DNA from: Coprococcus comes ATCC 27758
GTDB lineage: Bacteria; Bacillota; Clostridia; Lachnospirales; Lachnospiraceae
Length of the DNA: 64,000 nucleotides
Assembly (NCBI RefSeq): GCF_025149785.1
Contig: NZ_CP102277.1
Coordinates: forward strand, 744,001-808,000
Direction: 5' to 3'
The position numbers and the translations under genes are program-made. Below the pieces are notes generated by a model, which saw only the letters and a list, made by a program, of their open reading frames with translations, was not told where the DNA came from and made no database searches. Position 1 is the first letter of the stretch. Each line of letters begins with the position of its first letter. This document shows positions 25,956 to 34,690 of this stretch, piece by piece.

Positions 25956-27066
25956 GATGTTTCAGTACGCAGGTGCTTCAAGATTTGCTTATAACTGGGC
26001 TTTGGCCAGGGAAAAAGAAAATTATGAAAAAGGTGGCAAATTCATTTCAGATTCAGAACTCAGAAAAGAATTTACAAAGCTCAGACATTCTGATGAATAC
26101 GCATGGCTGCTGAATATTTCAAATAATGTAACCAAACAGGCAATCAAAGATGCCTGTACTGCGTATAAGAACTTTTTCAAGGGTTTGCAAAAATTCCCAA
26201 GATTCAAGTCTAAAAAGAGATCAATGCCGAAGTTCTATCAGGACAATGTTAAGATACAATTCAGTAATACCCACGTTAAGTTTGAAGGCTTTTCTTCCAG
26301 CAGGAAAGCAAATAAGCAGAAAATGAATTGGGTAAGACTTGCAGAACATGGACGTATTCCAACAGATGTTAAATATATGAATCCGAGAATATCCTTTGAC
26401 GGATTGAACTGGTGGATCAGTGTATGTGTGGAATTTCCTGATTGCAAGGAAACACTTAATGATGATGGAGTTGGTATAGACTTAGGAATCAAAGATTTGG
26501 CTGTCTGCTCTGATGCTGTTAAATATAAGAACATTAATAAGAGTCAGAAAGTAAAGAAACTAGAAAAACAGAAACGCAGATTACAGCGTAGTATCTCTCG
26601 TTCTTACGAGAAGAATAAGAAAGGGGAAAGTTACTGCAAAACCAATAATGTAATCAAAAAGGAAAAACTTTTATTAAAACGAAATCACAGATTAACAAAC
26701 ATCCGTAAAAACTATTTGAATCAGACCATATCTGAGATCGTAAATCGAAAACCAAGATTTATCTGTATTGAAGATCTGAATGTCAGCGGAATGATGAAAA
26801 ATAGACATTTATCCAAAGCAGTTCAGGAACAAGGATTTTTTTGGTTTAGAAAACAGCTTGAATACAAATGCAGTGATAAAGGGATCCAGCTTATTGTGGC
26901 TGATCGGTTTTATCCATCATCAAAGCTTTGCAGCTGTTGTGGAAATATCAAAAAAGATTTGAAATTATCTGACAGGGAATATAGATGTGAGTGTGGGAAT
27001 ATAATTGACAGAGATTTCCAGGCATCAATAAATCTTAAGGGTTATGGAGAACGATTTGCAAGCTGA
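25903..27066 (+). CDS. tnpB: TnpB RNA-guided nuclease (IS607 type), apparently intact
   Basis: 387 residues, full length. The RuvC residues are D193 (GIDLGIKDLAV), E290 (FICIEDLNVSGM) and D369 (IIDRDFQAS); the zinc finger uses C343, C346, C362 and C364. The N-terminus MVKAIKVMLIPNNVQKTKMF is typical. CAGGAGG precedes the start, which overlaps the tnpA remnant. TnpB proteins use an omega RNA from the element's right end to cut DNA and favour retention of the element. Here nuclease function appears preserved although the transposase is destroyed. Confidence 0.93.
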   Translation: MVKAIKVMLIPNNVQKTKMFQYAGASRFAYNWALAREKENYEKGGKFISDSELRKEFTKLRHSDEYAWLLNISNNVTKQAIKDACTAYKNFFKGLQKFPRFKSKKRSMPKFYQDNVKIQFSNTHVKFEGFSSSRKANKQKMNWVRLAEHGRIPTDVKYMNPRISFDGLNWWISVCVEFPDCKETLNDDGVGIDLGIKDLAVCSDAVKYKNINKSQKVKKLEKQKRRLQRSISRSYEKNKKGESYCKTNNVIKKEKLLLKRNHRLTNIRKNYLNQTISEIVNRKPRFICIEDLNVSGMMKNRHLSKAVQEQGFFWFRKQLEYKCSDKGIQLIVADRFYPSSKLCSCCGNIKKDLKLSDREYRCECGNIIDRDFQASINLKGYGERFAS

Positions 27067-27234
27067 CACTGAAACGTTAATGCAAATATGTACGGATACG
27101 TTAGTCCGGAATTTACGCCTATGGAGAGTACAAGAACTTGTGAGTAGATAGATATTTATATCATCAAAAGCATACTCGTTGAAGTAGGAATGAAACATAG
27201 AAGTTTGTAACTTTTTATAAGTTTTCAGTAACGG
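27067..27234 (+). ncRNA. Probable omega RNA scaffold at the right end of the IS607-type element
   Basis: About 168 bases without a gene between tnpB and the right boundary. TnpB guide RNAs come from the end of tnpB and the right end, with the guide itself copied from the flanking DNA. Near the end, AAGTT and AACTT around TGT (about 27202-27214) give a small hairpin. If the boundary is right, the guide would start at 27235 and cover the start codon of the metallopeptidase gene. Exact 5' end is unknown and may lie inside tnpB. Confidence 0.5.
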
Positions 27235-27239
27235 CAAAC

Positions 27240-27950
27240 ATGTACTACCCATATTATTTTGATCCAACTTATTTCCTTGTCATCATCGGCGTCATCATCT
27301 GCGCCCTTGCATCCGCCAAAGTGAATTCCACCTACGCCAGGTACGATCAGGTCCGCAACCACGCCGGGATCACCGGTGCGATGGCTGCGGAGCAGATCCT
27401 CAGGATGGAAGGGATTTATGATGTACAGGTGATGAGAGTAAGTGGAAAACTGACCGATCATTACGATCCGGCAAACCATGTACTGCGGCTTTCAGATTCC
27501 ACCTACGGTTCGACATCGGTTGCGGCACTTGGAGTTGCAGCACATGAATGTGGACACGCGATCCAGCATGCAAGGCATTATGTACCGCTGACAATACGCG
27601 GAGCACTTGTTCCGGTGGCGAATTTTGGATCCGGGATTTCATGGCCGCTGATCATAATGGGATTATTTATCAGAGGAGAAATGTCTACATTGTTTATCAA
27701 TCTTGGGATCCTGATGTTTTCATTGGCAGTGCTGTTCCAGATCATCACGCTTCCGGTAGAGTTTAATGCATCGGGAAGAGCACTTAAAATCCTGAAAAAT
27801 TCAGGCATGCTATATGAATCAGAAGTACGTGAGGCAAGAAGTGTTCTTACAGCGGCAGCGCTTACCTATGTGGCGAGTGCAGCATCTGCACTTCTGCAGC
27901 TTTTAAGAATACTGATCCTGACAGGAGGAAGAAGAAATGACGACGAATAA
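27240..27950 (+). CDS. Zinc metallopeptidase, YugP family, membrane-bound
   Basis: 236 residues of the neutral zinc metallopeptidase family (YugP). One membrane span lies near the N-terminus (FLVIIGVIICALASAKV), the HExxH site reads AAHECGHAIQH, and further hydrophobic spans follow. Function in the cell is not established. The gene lacks a ribosome site: the five bases before ATG follow directly on the IS607 right end, while its original AAGGAGG appears at 25448-25454, 1.8 kb upstream. Translation is probably weak. The 3' end overlaps rsmB. Confidence 0.88.
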   Translation: MYYPYYFDPTYFLVIIGVIICALASAKVNSTYARYDQVRNHAGITGAMAAEQILRMEGIYDVQVMRVSGKLTDHYDPANHVLRLSDSTYGSTSVAALGVAAHECGHAIQHARHYVPLTIRGALVPVANFGSGISWPLIIMGLFIRGEMSTLFINLGILMFSLAVLFQIITLPVEFNASGRALKILKNSGMLYESEVREARSVLTAAALTYVASAASALLQLLRILILTGGRRNDDE

Positions 27951-29241
27951 CCAGGGAGTAGGTACAAGAGAACTTGCACTGATGATCCTGCTGGAAATCG
28001 AGCGTGGAGAGAAAAGTCATATCGTGCTCAGACAGGTGCTGGAAAAATATCAGTATCTGTCCAAGCAGGACCGTGCATTTCTGACCAGGCTTGCAGAAGG
28101 GACAACAGAGCGGAGGATAGAACTGGACTATATTATCAACCAGTTTTCAAAAGTAAAGACAGAAAAAATGAAACCGGTGATCCGCAATATCCTGCGCTGT
28201 GCGGTCTATCAGATCAAATACATGGATCAGGTTCCGGATTCGGCAGCATGCAATGAAGCTGTCAACCTTGCTATCCGGAAAGGCTTTAAGAACCTGCGGG
28301 GATTTGTAAATGGGGTACTCAGAAATATCGCGCGAAACATTGATAAGATTGCGTATCCGGAGAATACAGAAGAATTTCTCTCAATAAAGTATTCCATGCC
28401 ACAATGGATCATCCGTATGTGGGTGAGAGATTATGGAGAAGAGAAGACGAAATACATCCTGGAAGGTTTTTATAAAGAACGTGCAACAACAATCCGGATC
28501 AATGGAAATGCAACCACCAAAGAAGAGCTGATCAGAGAGCTGACAGGAGAAGGCATTCAGGTAAAAGAACATCCGCTTCTTGCGTCTGCGCTTCTGATCT
28601 CAGGCTATGATTATCTGGCAGCAATCCCGGCGTTCCGGGAAGGAAAATTCCAGGTACAGGATGCAGCTTCGATCATGGTAGCGGAACAGGCAGGAATCAA
28701 AGAAGGAGATTACATACTGGATGTGTGCGCGGCACCGGGAGGAAAAGCGCTCCATGCGGCACAGATCCTGAATGGGACAGGTATGGTAGAGGCAAGGGAT
28801 CTGACAGAGATGAAGGTAGAGCTGATTCGGGAAAATATTTCACGGATGGGATTTGAAAATATCCGTGCAGTGCAGCAGGATGCAACCTGCTTCGATGCGG
28901 ACTCTGAGGAAAAAGCAGATGTTCTGATCGCGGATCTTCCGTGTTCCGGCCTTGGTGTTCTTGCGAAGAAGACCGATCTGAAGTATAAGATGAACCCGGA
29001 GACGGAGACTGAAGTTGCAGCACTTCAGAGAGAGATCCTGGATGCGGTTTGCCGATATGTGAAGCCGGAGGGAACACTGATGTACAGCACCTGTACGATC
29101 AGCAGGACAGAGAACGAGGAAAACGCCGGATGGTTTGCCGAAAAACATCCGGAATTTGACCTGGAATGGGAGAAACAGATTTTTCCGTCTGATATAACCG
29201 ATGGTTTCTATATTGCTAAATTTATCCGGAGGGACAGATAA
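27937..29241 (+). CDS. rsmB: 16S rRNA m5C967 methyltransferase RsmB
   Basis: 434 residues. The N-terminal NusB-like RNA-binding domain covers about 1-145. The methyltransferase core has the SAM motif ILDVCAAPGGKALHAAQ, the DLPCSGLGVL motif and YSTCTISRTENEE with the catalytic Cys. It methylates C967 of 16S rRNA. The start overlaps the metallopeptidase gene by 14 bases and the stop overlaps rlmN (TAATG), so this is one operon. GGAGGAAG is the ribosome site. Confidence 0.95.
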   Translation: MTTNNQGVGTRELALMILLEIERGEKSHIVLRQVLEKYQYLSKQDRAFLTRLAEGTTERRIELDYIINQFSKVKTEKMKPVIRNILRCAVYQIKYMDQVPDSAACNEAVNLAIRKGFKNLRGFVNGVLRNIARNIDKIAYPENTEEFLSIKYSMPQWIIRMWVRDYGEEKTKYILEGFYKERATTIRINGNATTKEELIRELTGEGIQVKEHPLLASALLISGYDYLAAIPAFREGKFQVQDAASIMVAEQAGIKEGDYILDVCAAPGGKALHAAQILNGTGMVEARDLTEMKVELIRENISRMGFENIRAVQQDATCFDADSEEKADVLIADLPCSGLGVLAKKTDLKYKMNPETETEVAALQREILDAVCRYVKPEGTLMYSTCTISRTENEENAGWFAEKHPEFDLEWEKQIFPSDITDGFYIAKFIRRDR

Positions 29242-30278
29242 TGGAAAAAAAAGATATCGCTTCGTATTCATTTGAAGAGTTACAGGAAGAAATGCTGGCG
29301 ATTGGAGAAAAAGGATTCCGCAGTCGACAGATTTATTCCTGGATCCATGAAAAGCTGGTGGATGATTTTGAAGAAATGACCAATCTTCCAAAAACTTTAC
29401 GCCAGAAACTGGAATCAGCATACGAAATACGAAGAGTCGAAATGGAAAAAAGACAGATTTCAAAGATTGACGGGACCAATAAATTCCTGTTTTGTCTGAA
29501 AGACGGGAATATGGTAGAAAGTGTTTTGATGAAATATAAACATGGCAATTCGGTATGCATATCCTCGCAAGTTGGCTGCCGGATGGGATGCCGTTTCTGT
29601 GCATCAACACTGGACGGGCTGGAACGAAACCTGACACCGTCAGAGATGTTAAGACAGGTTTACCAGATCCAGAAGATCACTGGCGAGAGAGTTTCTAATA
29701 TTGTGATCATGGGAACCGGAGAACCGTTGGATAATTATGACAATTTTCTGAAATTCATTCACATGGTCAGTGATGAGCACGGGCTCAATATCAGCCAGAG
29801 AAATATCACGGCGTCTACCTGTGGAATTGTACCGAACATCCGAAGACTTGCAGAAGAAAAGCTACAGATCACGCTGGCACTTTCCCTGCACGGTTCCAAC
29901 CAGGAAAAGAGAAGATCGCTGATGCCGGTGGCAAATAAATACGAGCTTCATGAGGTTCTGGAAGCGTGTGATTATTATTTTGAAAAAACCGGACGGAGGA
30001 TCACTTTTGAGTACAGCCTGGTTCACGGCGTAAACGATACACCGGAGGATGCAAAAGAGCTGATGGGAATCTTAAAAGACAGAAACTGCCATTTAAACCT
30101 GATTCCGGTGAACCCGATCAAGGAGAGAAACTACGAAAAACCGGACAAAAAAAGTGCCGAGAATTTCAAAAATAAACTTGAAAAAAACGGGATAAATGTT
30201 ACTATAAGAAGAGAAATGGGCTCAGATATAGACGGAGCCTGTGGACAGTTACGGCGCAAGACGATGCAAGGAGTATAA
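29241..30278 (+). CDS. rlmN: Dual-specificity RNA methyltransferase RlmN
   Basis: 345 residues, radical-SAM protein. The iron-sulfur cluster cysteines are C113, C117 and C120 in GCRMGCRFCAS; GTGEPLDNYDN and SLHGSNQEKRRSLMP are conserved; the resolving Cys is near the C-terminus in GACGQLRR. RlmN places 2-methyladenosine at A2503 of 23S rRNA and A37 of some tRNAs. It overlaps rsmB by one base and precedes prpC by three. Confidence 0.96.
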   Translation: MEKKDIASYSFEELQEEMLAIGEKGFRSRQIYSWIHEKLVDDFEEMTNLPKTLRQKLESAYEIRRVEMEKRQISKIDGTNKFLFCLKDGNMVESVLMKYKHGNSVCISSQVGCRMGCRFCASTLDGLERNLTPSEMLRQVYQIQKITGERVSNIVIMGTGEPLDNYDNFLKFIHMVSDEHGLNISQRNITASTCGIVPNIRRLAEEKLQITLALSLHGSNQEKRRSLMPVANKYELHEVLEACDYYFEKTGRRITFEYSLVHGVNDTPEDAKELMGILKDRNCHLNLIPVNPIKERNYEKPDKKSAENFKNKLEKNGINVTIRREMGSDIDGACGQLRRKTMQGV

Positions 30279-30281
30279 AAT

Positions 30282-31025
30282 ATGAAAATATTTTCTATGA
30301 CAGATGTTGGAAGAAAACGTGAAATGAACCAGGATTACGTGTTTGCCACAGATGAGTCATTAGGTACGCTGCCGAATCTTCTGGTAGTAGCCGATGGAAT
30401 GGGTGGACACAAGGCAGGCGATTTTGCGTCAAAATATACGGTGGAAGTTCTGAAAGAAGAACTGAAGCATACATTAAAGGATGGGCCGGAAGAGATTTTA
30501 AAAGATGCGGCTCAGACAGCGAACCACAAGCTGATCGAGAAAGCAGATGAAGACATTAATCTGGAGGGGATGGGAACCACTCTGGTTGCGGCAACTGTGA
30601 TCGATCATACACTTTATTTTATAAATGTAGGTGACAGCCGTCTGTATCTTCTGAATAATGATATCAGGCAGCTTTCCAGAGACCATTCCCTGGTAGAAGA
30701 GATGGTTCGTCTGGGAGGAATCAATGAGGAAGAGGCAAGACATCATCCGGATAAGAATATCATTACCAGAGCAATTGGAGTAAAAGAGGATGTAGAGGTG
30801 GATTTTTATGAATTCAGCCTCAAAAAGGGAGATATCATCCTGATGTGTTCCGATGGACTCAGTAATATGATAGAGGATGAAGAAATTTTTGCGATAGTTA
30901 AAGGGGCAAGAGATATCGTAGAAGCCGGTCAGAATCTGATTGACCGGGCGAATGAGAACGGGGGCAATGACAATATCAGTGTTGTTCTTGCAGAACCGTT
31001 TTCTGATGAGGTGAGTATATGGTAA
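30282..31025 (+). CDS. prpC: PP2C-type Ser/Thr phosphatase PrpC (Stp)
   Basis: 247 residues with the PP2C metal-binding motifs: the early Asp in KREMNQDYV, VADGMGGHKAGD, GDSRLYL, MCSDGLSNM and GGNDNISVV. It reverses phosphorylation by the PASTA kinase encoded next, whose gene overlaps by seven bases. This phosphatase-kinase pair is a standard feature of Firmicutes and controls cell-wall and germination processes. Confidence 0.95.
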   Translation: MKIFSMTDVGRKREMNQDYVFATDESLGTLPNLLVVADGMGGHKAGDFASKYTVEVLKEELKHTLKDGPEEILKDAAQTANHKLIEKADEDINLEGMGTTLVAATVIDHTLYFINVGDSRLYLLNNDIRQLSRDHSLVEEMVRLGGINEEEARHHPDKNIITRAIGVKEDVEVDFYEFSLKKGDIILMCSDGLSNMIEDEEIFAIVKGARDIVEAGQNLIDRANENGGNDNISVVLAEPFSDEVSIW

Positions 31026-33121
31026 AAGACGGGATTTATTTAAGTGGCCGTTATCAGGTTCTGAGCAAGATCGGAGCCGGTGGAATGGCGGATGTATATA
31101 AGGCGAAGGACTGTATGCTGAACAGATATGTCGCAGTGAAAGTCCTGAAAAAAGAATACAGGGAAGATGAAAACTTTGTAAAGAAATTCCGGTCAGAAGC
31201 ACAGGCAGCAGCAGGGCTTCTGAACCCGAATATTGTCAATGTATATGATGTAGGGGAGGATCGAGGACTCTATTATATGGTCATGGAGCTGGTAGAAGGA
31301 ATCACTCTGAAAGAATATGTGCATAAAAAAGGAAAGCTTTCTTCCAAGGAAGCGATCAGTATTGCAATTCAGATGTGTACCGGTATTGAGGCAGCTCACA
31401 ATCATCACATCATACACAGAGATATCAAACCGCAGAATATTATCATTTCCAAAGAAGGAAAGGTAAAGGTTACGGATTTTGGTATTGCAAAGGCGACAAC
31501 ATCGCAGACAGTCAGCACCAGTGCAATGGGATCGGTACACTATGTATCTCCGGAGCAGGCACGGGGCGGCTATTGTGATGAGAAGAGTGATATCTATTCT
31601 GCAGGTATCACCATGTATGAGATGGTGACCGGAAGGGTTCCTTTCGATGGCGATTCTACTGTTTCGGTTGCAATGAAGCATTTACAGGAGAATATTACCC
31701 CGCCTTCTGAGTATGCACCGGATTTATATCCGGCGCTGGAGAAGATTATTCTCAAGTGTACACAGAAGAGCGCGGAAAGACGTTACCAGAGTGCCGGAGA
31801 ACTGATCCAGGATCTGAAGAGGGCGTTGGTCGATCCGAGTGGCGAATTTGTAGATATGGTTCCGATCCGGAGTATGGGAGATACGGTGATGATCTCGCCG
31901 GAGCGGATGGCACGTATGAAAAAGCGTCAGGGCGATGGTTATGATGACGAAGAGTATGATGATGGCTATGACGATGAAGAATATGACGAAAATGATGACT
32001 ATGATGAGGATGACGAAGAGGATAATTATAACGGGGGCAGACGCGGTAACAGTAAAAATGGCGTAGATCCGAAGATGAACAAGATGATGAAGATCCTCAT
32101 GGTTGCAGTTGCAGTGATCGTTGCATTTGCGCTGATTTTCCTGATCGGCAAAGCAGCAGGTGTGTTCGGTAAGCGTTCAGACAGTCAGATTTCAGTTTCC
32201 AATGAGATTGAAGTGCCAAATCTGGTCGGACAGCCGCAGAATGTTGCAGAGACGATGTGCGAAAAGAAGCAGCTGAAGCTGGAAGTAGAATCCGAGAAAG
32301 CATCAGATAAGGCAGCAGGTACGATTATTGAGCAGAAGACAAAAGCAGGAAAGAAAGTCAAGAAAAATACGGTGATCAAGGTTGTAATAAGTTCAGGACC
32401 GGAAAAGATCATGATCCAGAGTGTAGAGGGAATGAATGAAGATGCAGCCAAGAAAGCACTGATCAAACAGGGCTTTACGAGCAAGAACATTACTGTTACC
32501 AGTGAATACAGCAGTGATGTTGAAAGTGGAAAAGCTACAAGGACTGATCCGGCAGAGGGAACAGAGGTATCTGCTGACTCTAAAATCACACTGTATATCA
32601 GTAAAGGTGAAAAACAGCCGGACAAGGTGTCAGTTCCGCCAATTGTGGGAATGTATGTAAATGATGCGGTATCTACACTGAGTGCAAGCGGATTGTCCGA
32701 TGGCGGAACGAGCAGTGAAGAATATTCAGATGATTATGCAGAAGGTATGATTATCCGTCAGAGCACAGATGCCGGAACGAAGGTGGCTGAAGGAACAAGT
32801 GTGAGTTATGTTGTCAGCAAAGGACCAAAGCCTGCAGATCAGGTGAAGGTACCAACTCTGACAGGAAAGACACTTGGAGATGCGATTTCAGCACTGAATG
32901 CCAGAAATCTGACTTATACAGAAGTTGATATTGACAGTGCAGAACCATCTGGAAAAGTTGTAAAAGTTGATCCGGGAGAAGGTACATCGGTAGATGTAGG
33001 AACTGCGATCACACTGTATGTAAGCAATGGCTCACAGGCAAGCAGTGGATCCGACAGTAACAATTCGGGCAGCAATAATTCCGGTAACAACTCAAATAAC
33101 GGCAACAATACAGGAAATTAA
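31019..33121 (+). CDS. prkC: PASTA-domain Ser/Thr kinase PrkC (Stk)
   Basis: 700 residues. The kinase domain (about 1-275) has a Gly-loop GAGGMADVYKAKD, HRDIKPQNIII and DFGIA. An acidic Asp/Glu/Tyr-rich stretch lies at about 304-340, then one membrane span at about 358-380. Outside are four PASTA repeats (starting near EVPNLVGQ, IQSVEGMNED, VPPIVGMYV and VPTLTGKTL), which bind peptidoglycan fragments. The C-terminal tail is Ser/Asn/Gly rich. The first extracellular repeats lack the usual Val-Pro in one case. The acidic juxtamembrane run is longer than usual and could be a regulatory or low-complexity linker. Confidence 0.96.
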   Translation: MVKDGIYLSGRYQVLSKIGAGGMADVYKAKDCMLNRYVAVKVLKKEYREDENFVKKFRSEAQAAAGLLNPNIVNVYDVGEDRGLYYMVMELVEGITLKEYVHKKGKLSSKEAISIAIQMCTGIEAAHNHHIIHRDIKPQNIIISKEGKVKVTDFGIAKATTSQTVSTSAMGSVHYVSPEQARGGYCDEKSDIYSAGITMYEMVTGRVPFDGDSTVSVAMKHLQENITPPSEYAPDLYPALEKIILKCTQKSAERRYQSAGELIQDLKRALVDPSGEFVDMVPIRSMGDTVMISPERMARMKKRQGDGYDDEEYDDGYDDEEYDENDDYDEDDEEDNYNGGRRGNSKNGVDPKMNKMMKILMVAVAVIVAFALIFLIGKAAGVFGKRSDSQISVSNEIEVPNLVGQPQNVAETMCEKKQLKLEVESEKASDKAAGTIIEQKTKAGKKVKKNTVIKVVISSGPEKIMIQSVEGMNEDAAKKALIKQGFTSKNITVTSEYSSDVESGKATRTDPAEGTEVSADSKITLYISKGEKQPDKVSVPPIVGMYVNDAVSTLSASGLSDGGTSSEEYSDDYAEGMIIRQSTDAGTKVAEGTSVSYVVSKGPKPADQVKVPTLTGKTLGDAISALNARNLTYTEVDIDSAEPSGKVVKVDPGEGTSVDVGTAITLYVSNGSQASSGSDSNNSGSNNSGNNSNNGNNTGN

Positions 33122-33133
33122 AAGGACTGTTTT

Positions 33134-34021
33134 ATGCAGGGAAGAATTATAAAAGGGATTGCAGGATTCTACTACGTTTATGACGTAGTAGAATCTGTCA
33201 TTTATGAATGTAAAGCAAAAGGAATTTTCCGTAAGGAGAAGATTAAACCACTGGTCGGAGATCTGGTAGAATATGAGATCTTAGATGCAGAAGAGAAGAC
33301 CGGTAATATCATCCGGATCCTTCCAAGGAAGAATGAACTGATCAGACCGGCAGTGGCAAATATTGATCAGGCACTGGTTGTATTTGCAGTGAAGAAGCCG
33401 GATCCGCATTTTAATCTGCTGGACAGGTTTCTGGTTATGATGGAGCGGCAGGAGATTCCGGTTATTATCTGTTTCAACAAGAAGGATATTGCAGATGAGC
33501 CGGAAATCGAGTCTCTGGAGAAGACTTATGAGGCTTGTGGGTACCGTGTGATCTTTGCAAGTGCCAGAGAAGGAGAAAATATTCTGGAGATTAAAGAGGC
33601 ACTAAAAGGAAAGACAACAACTGTTGCCGGACCTTCAGGAGTTGGAAAATCCTCTCTGATCAACTGTCTTCAGGAAAATGTCAATATGGAGACCGGAAGT
33701 ATCAGCAGAAAGATCGAGCGGGGAAAACATACTACCCGCCATTCAGAACTGATCCCGATCGACGAGGATTCCTATATCATGGATACACCGGGATTTTCGT
33801 CACTGTATACCAATGATTTTGGCAAGGAAGAATTGAAATATTATTTTCCGGAGTTTGATCAGTATCAGGGAGGCTGCAGGTTTCAGGGGTGTAATCACAT
33901 CAGTGAACCGGGGTGTCTGGTAAAAGAGGCTCTGGAAGAGGGAAAAGTGCATCCGGTGCGGTATGAAGATTATTGTGAGATGTATCGGGAACTGGAACAG
34001 AAGGAAAAAAGGAGGTACTAA
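33134..34021 (+). CDS. rsgA: Ribosome small-subunit GTPase RsgA
   Basis: 295 residues. An OB fold comes first, then a circularly permuted GTPase with FNKKDIAD (G4) ahead of GPSGVGKSSLINCL (G1, near residue 166) and DTPGFSS (G3). The C-terminal zinc finger includes GGCRFQGCNHISEPGC. RsgA checks late assembly of the 30S subunit. It follows prkC by 12 bases in the operon. Confidence 0.95.
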   Translation: MQGRIIKGIAGFYYVYDVVESVIYECKAKGIFRKEKIKPLVGDLVEYEILDAEEKTGNIIRILPRKNELIRPAVANIDQALVVFAVKKPDPHFNLLDRFLVMMERQEIPVIICFNKKDIADEPEIESLEKTYEACGYRVIFASAREGENILEIKEALKGKTTTVAGPSGVGKSSLINCLQENVNMETGSISRKIERGKHTTRHSELIPIDEDSYIMDTPGFSSLYTNDFGKEELKYYFPEFDQYQGGCRFQGCNHISEPGCLVKEALEEGKVHPVRYEDYCEMYRELEQKEKRRY

Positions 34022-34027
34022 ACTAAA

Positions 34028-34690
34028 ATGGAATATAAATTATCACCATCTATTTTATCGGCAGATTTTTGTAATCTGGAAGAAGGTATCCGCCAGACAG
34101 AGGAAAATGGAGCGGTATATTTACATTTTGATGTGATGGATGGCGTGTTTGTACCGAGTATTTCTTTTGGAATGCCTGTGCTTGCATCAATCAAACCGGC
34201 GGTAAAGCAGGTGATAGATACGCATCTGATGATTACGGAACCAATCCGTTATGTGGAAGCATTTGCAGAGGCAGGAGCGGATATTCTTACTGTACATTAT
34301 GAATCATGCAAGGATATACGTGCGACTCTGGACAAGATCAAAGCGTGTGGCATGAAGACAGGACTGGCAATTTCACCGGATACACCGGTGGAGGTCCTGA
34401 AGGAATTCCTTGGTGAAGTGGATATGTTCCTTGTGATGACAGTCCATCCAGGATTTGGCGGACAAAAGCTGATTCCTGAGATGCTGGATAAGGTCAGAAC
34501 ACTTAGGGCAATGCTGAATGAACGTGGACTTGAGACTGATATTCAGGTTGACGGAGGAATTTATGCATTCAATGTGAAAGAAGCACTGGATGCGGGAGCA
34601 AATGTGATTGTTGCGGGATCAGCTGTATTCAAAGGGAATGCAGGAGAAAACACAAGAGAATTGATGGAGATTTTAAAGAATTATGAGTAA
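34028..34690 (+). CDS. rpe: Ribulose-phosphate 3-epimerase
   Basis: 220 residues, a TIM barrel. Conserved motifs are LSPSILSADF at the start, HFDVMDGVFVPSISFG with metal ligands, DTHLMI, TVHPGFGGQ and QVDGGI. It interconverts ribulose 5-phosphate and xylulose 5-phosphate in the pentose phosphate pathway. It lies between rsgA and thiN, as in many Firmicutes. Confidence 0.96.
   Translation: MEYKLSPSILSADFCNLEEGIRQTEENGAVYLHFDVMDGVFVPSISFGMPVLASIKPAVKQVIDTHLMITEPIRYVEAFAEAGADILTVHYESCKDIRATLDKIKACGMKTGLAISPDTPVEVLKEFLGEVDMFLVMTVHPGFGGQKLIPEMLDKVRTLRAMLNERGLETDIQVDGGIYAFNVKEALDAGANVIVAGSAVFKGNAGENTRELMEILKNYE

Larger units (their letters stand above)
25455..27234. mobile_element. IS607-type insertion element with intact tnpB and broken tnpA
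   Basis: The element lies between fmt and the next operon gene. Left flank AAGGAGG ends in GG at 25453-25454; the right end finishes CAGTAACGG with GG at 27233-27234. IS607 serine transposases are known to favour GG at the crossover. Removing 25455-27234 would join AAGGAGG directly to CAAAC-ATG of the metallopeptidase, a perfect ribosome site and spacing, which is strong support for these edges. It holds a deleted tnpA, a full tnpB and a probable guide-RNA region. It cannot move by itself without an external TnpA. Confidence 0.8.

Noticed and set aside
28840-29637. A 265-codon minus-strand frame over rsmB and rlmN
   Set aside because: Both plus-strand genes are certain and overlap by one base; the antisense frame has no start signal and looks like random composition.
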